NCBI GenBank assembly: GCA_017964755.1
Contig: JAGCRI010000049.1
Location: forward strand, 1-25,965
DNA from: Bacteroidales bacterium
GTDB lineage: Bacteria > Bacteroidota > Bacteroidia > Bacteroidales > WCHB1-69
Length of the DNA stretch: 25,965 nt
Reading direction: 5' to 3'
Shown here: in pieces, positions 23,545 to 25,965 of the stretch
Numbering within the stretch: position 1 is the stretch's first letter
How the letters are laid out: every line of letters begins with the position of its first letter
Notes under the pieces: model-generated
Databases searched by the model: none
What the model was told of the DNA's origin: nothing
Seen by the model: only the letters and a program-made list of their open reading frames with translations
Translations under genes and position numbers: made by a program

Positions 23545-24856
23545 AAAAGCATTCCAAAGAATATACACGCAGTTGACCGCTATCACTAAGGCTACAGTTA
23601 CATTGGAAGCCGAGGGCGTGTCGAACGATGAATTGGCAGTCGTGAACGGTCGTCTGGCACAGGTTGTGAAAATCAAAGGCAACAGTATCACGCTGCAGGT
23701 CTTCGGCGGCACCGAAGACATTCCCACAAACGCCGAGGTCGTTTTCTACGGAGAACCTCCGACACTGAATGTGAGCGATGATTTGGCAGGCCGTTTCTTC
23801 AACGCCTACGGGGAGCCTATTGACGGCGGTCCGGCAGTTGAAGGCGAAAAGCGCCAAATCGGTGGCCCGTCTGTTAACCCTTATCGCCGCCGCCAGCCTT
23901 CAGAACTCATTCCGACAGGTATCGCCGGCATCGACTTGAACAACACTCTCGTGTCAGGGCAGAAGATCCCATTCTTCGCCGACCCCGACCAGCCATACAA
24001 CCAAGTTATGTCTATGGTCGCCCTCCGCGCTGATGTCGATAAGATTATCTTGGGCGGTATGGGACTTTCAAACGATGACTATCTCTTTTTCAAGAACCAG
24101 TTTGAAAGTGCGGGCGCGCTCCATAAAATCATAAGTTTTGTAAACACCACCGACCAGCCGCCGGTTGAGCGTCTGCTTATCCCTGACATGGCTCTCACCG
24201 CCGCCGAGTATTTTGCCGTTGACAAGAACGAAAAGGTCTTGGTGCTGCTTACCGACATGACTTTATACGCTGACGCGCTGAGTATTGTGAGCAACCGTAT
24301 GGATCAGATTCCGTCAAAGGACTCTATGCCTGGCTCTCTCTATTCAGACCTCGCGAAGATATATGAGAAGGCGGTGCAGTTGCCTGACGGCGGATCAATC
24401 ACTATCATTGCCGTTACAACTTTGAACGATGGTGACATCACTCACGCCATTCCTGATAATACAGGATATATCACAGAAGGACAGCTCTTTTTGCGTGCCG
24501 ATGCAGATTCGGGAAAAGTCATTATCGACCCCTTCCGCTCGCTTTCACGTCTTAAACAACTTGTTCAGAATAAGAAAACAAGAGAAGACCACAGTGCGGT
24601 GATGAACACTTCGGTACGACTCTATGCCGATGCCGCAAATGCAAAGTCAAAACTTGAAAACGGCTTTGACCTGAGCGACTACGATATGCGATGCCTCAAG
24701 TACGCAAAAGAATACGCCACACGGCTTCTCGCCATCGATGTCAATATCCCGATTACCGAAATGCTTGACACCGCTTGGGAACTCTTCGCCAAATATTTTT
24801 CTAAAGCAGAAACAGGTCTGAAAGATGCCTTGATTCAAAAATACTGGAAAGAATAG
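23537..24856 (+). CDS. atpB: V-type ATPase subunit B
   Basis: Non-catalytic partner of subunit A in the A3B3 head; 439 residues. The beta-barrel (about 10-75) is followed by GEPIDGGP (92-99) and PTGIAGIDLNNTLVSGQK (126-143). The Walker A position is degenerate (FADPDQPYNQ, 147-156), as in all B subunits. SNRMDQIPSKDSMPGSLYSD (252-271) and SLSRL (335-339) follow; Arg338 is the expected arginine finger acting on the subunit A site. Its start overlaps the end of atpA by 8 bases, and subunit D starts 2 bases after its stop. Confidence 0.97.
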   Translation: MSKKAFQRIYTQLTAITKATVTLEAEGVSNDELAVVNGRLAQVVKIKGNSITLQVFGGTEDIPTNAEVVFYGEPPTLNVSDDLAGRFFNAYGEPIDGGPAVEGEKRQIGGPSVNPYRRRQPSELIPTGIAGIDLNNTLVSGQKIPFFADPDQPYNQVMSMVALRADVDKIILGGMGLSNDDYLFFKNQFESAGALHKIISFVNTTDQPPVERLLIPDMALTAAEYFAVDKNEKVLVLLTDMTLYADALSIVSNRMDQIPSKDSMPGSLYSDLAKIYEKAVQLPDGGSITIIAVTTLNDGDITHAIPDNTGYITEGQLFLRADADSGKVIIDPFRSLSRLKQLVQNKKTREDHSAVMNTSVRLYADAANAKSKLENGFDLSDYDMRCLKYAKEYATRLLAIDVNIPITEMLDTAWELFAKYFSKAETGLKDALIQKYWKE

Positions 24857-24858
24857 TT

Positions 24859-25473
24859 ATGGCTATAAAATTTCAATATAATAAAACTTCGTTAAACGAA
24901 CTCAACAAGCAGTTGAAAGTTCGTATCAGGGCATTGCCGACTTTGAAGAACAAGGAGTCAGCGCTCCGTATGGAGGTCAAGAAGGCCAAACAACGCTCAG
25001 ATTCTATCACACAACAACTTTTGGAAAAGATGGAATCCTACGATTACATGGCTACTTTGTGGAATGAATTTGAGCCGGGACTTCTCTCTGTTTCTGATGT
25101 GAAACTTAAAACAGCAAAAATTGCCGGCGTGCAAGTACCTGCTTTAGAAGAAGTTATATACGATGTAAAGGAAATTAACCTTTTCACGAAACCGATGTGG
25201 TACGCTGACGGTCTTCAGATTTTGAAAGACCTTGTGCAACTCGGCATCGAATCTGAAATCTATACCGAAATCAGCCGTATTCTTGATTTTCAAAGGAAAA
25301 AGACGACACAAAAAGTGAATCTTTATGAAAAAGTGCAGATTCCGGGTTATAATGAAGCGATAAGAAAGATAAAAAGATATATGGAAGATGAAGAGAATCT
25401 TTCTAAAGCGTCACAAAAAATTGTAAAAAACAGACACGAACAAGAAGAAGAGGAGGCAGAACATGGTAATTAA
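24859..25473 (+). CDS. atpD: V-type ATPase subunit D (central rotor shaft)
   Basis: Central-stalk subunit of 204 residues that turns inside the A3B3 head. The N-terminal helix (NKTSLNELNKQLKVRIRALP) and the long C-terminal helix (FQRKKTTQKVNLYEKVQIPG, then residues to about 190) make the antiparallel coiled coil of this family. VQIPGYNEAIRKIKRYMEDEE in the C-terminal part is the usual family block. The acidic tail ends in EEEEAEHGN. The last 11 bases overlap the start of subunit I in another frame. Confidence 0.94.
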   Translation: MAIKFQYNKTSLNELNKQLKVRIRALPTLKNKESALRMEVKKAKQRSDSITQQLLEKMESYDYMATLWNEFEPGLLSVSDVKLKTAKIAGVQVPALEEVIYDVKEINLFTKPMWYADGLQILKDLVQLGIESEIYTEISRILDFQRKKTTQKVNLYEKVQIPGYNEAIRKIKRYMEDEENLSKASQKIVKNRHEQEEEEAEHGN

Positions 25474-25965
25474 AATGACAAAATACTCCTTTATCTTATT
25501 GGATAAGGATTTGAACAGGTTTCTTGAACAACTGCAGGAGTGGGGCGTGGTTGACATTACAAGGACATACAAGCCGGCCGATGACACGTCGCGCGATTAC
25601 ATCGAATTGTCAAAAAGATATTCTTCCGCTATCCGAGAACTGAAAAATTTCAAGGTGAAAGGCGACTACAATCTTGATGATGCGAAAATTTCAGATGAAA
25701 ATCTGCTGGAACAGGTTGAAGCAAAATTGGAACGCGCCCGCGCACTTGCCTCCGCACATATTGAGTTGCAGAAGGAACGCGCCGCTGCACAACTCTGGGG
25801 CGACTTCAATGCCGAAGACCTCAAACGTCTTGACAATCTGAATCTTTTGCCGCATTTCTATATGGTTGCCGAACCGAAATTCAATGAGGCATGGACAGCT
25901 GCCTATCCGATTCAGATACTCAACAGGGAAAACGGAAAAGTCTATTTCGTAGCATTAGCGTCTAA
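25463..25965 (+). CDS. atpI: V-type ATPase subunit I (membrane stator), N-terminal part, cut by window edge
   Basis: Start of the large membrane subunit (subunit a of eukaryotes) that carries the ion half-channels; only 167 codons lie in the window, all from the cytoplasmic arm. The start MVIKMTKYSFILL, the following segment on a trans-acting wheel (FLEQLQEWGVVDITR) and the long charged helices (ELSKRYSSAIRELKNF..., VEAKLERARALASAHIELQK) fit the family. The ATG at 25463 overlaps subunit D by 11 bases; a second in-frame ATG at 25475 would avoid the overlap. The membrane half and the K subunit must lie to the right. Confidence 0.87.
   Translation, partial: MVIKMTKYSFILLDKDLNRFLEQLQEWGVVDITRTYKPADDTSRDYIELSKRYSSAIRELKNFKVKGDYNLDDAKISDENLLEQVEAKLERARALASAHIELQKERAAAQLWGDFNAEDLKRLDNLNLLPHFYMVAEPKFNEAWTAAYPIQILNRENGKVYFVALAS

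Noticed and set aside
1..25965. CRISPR array, transposon, integrase, phage or toxin-antitoxin genes
   Set aside because: No regularly spaced direct repeats, terminal inverted repeats or matching protein motifs were seen on either strand.

Overview
The window looks like chromosomal DNA of a Bacteroidota member, most likely of the order Bacteroidales. Several things point there: -7 boxes of the form TAnnTTTG in front of most transcription units, starts without a clear Shine-Dalgarno sequence, a surface protease with a type IX secretion C-terminal domain, a DUF4290 protein, a split 5'-nucleotidase, a glycine-lipid acyltransferase pair, and a V-type ATPase operon containing a DUF2764 gene. No transposase, integrase, phage gene or CRISPR array was seen. 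This is a host-core region with some lineage-specific parts.

Bases 1-10924 are read on the minus strand with gaps of at most about 50 bases. In order of transcription they hold glsA and glsB (glycine-lipid acyltransferases), the two halves of a secreted 5'-nucleotidase, holB (DNA polymerase III delta'), a DUF4290 protein, the ATPase and permease of an ABC exporter, a membrane ion-pumping pyrophosphatase (hppA), and the N-terminal 315 residues of an ADP-forming acyl-CoA synthetase that runs off the left edge. A good Bacteroidota promoter lies just before glsA. From holB to the ABC permease the genes are closely spaced and partly overlapping.

Bases 10988-16013 are read on the plus strand: a probable outer-membrane beta-barrel protein, the potassium-uptake pair trkA/trkH, and an M24 Xaa-Pro aminopeptidase. 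A roughly 300-base spacer with no recognisable gene follows. Then, on the minus strand, comes a 1133-residue gingipain-like C25 cysteine protease with a C-terminal sorting domain, and next a tRNA-Gly(CCC) with a strong hairpin terminator between the two.

Bases 20082-25965, plus strand, are a V-type ATPase operon: subunit E, DUF2764, a small lipoprotein, A, B, D and the start of I. The lipoprotein gene sits inside the operon and is AT-rich with no recognised family. A canonical promoter (TTTG-N20-TATTTTTG) precedes the operon.

The functional theme is membrane energetics and ion balance (PPi-driven pump, V-ATPase, K+ uptake, ADP-forming acyl-CoA synthetase), combined with the cell envelope and protein or peptide use (glycine lipids, secreted protease, aminopeptidase, nucleotidase). 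This would fit an asaccharolytic or peptide-using anaerobe, but that lifestyle is inference.
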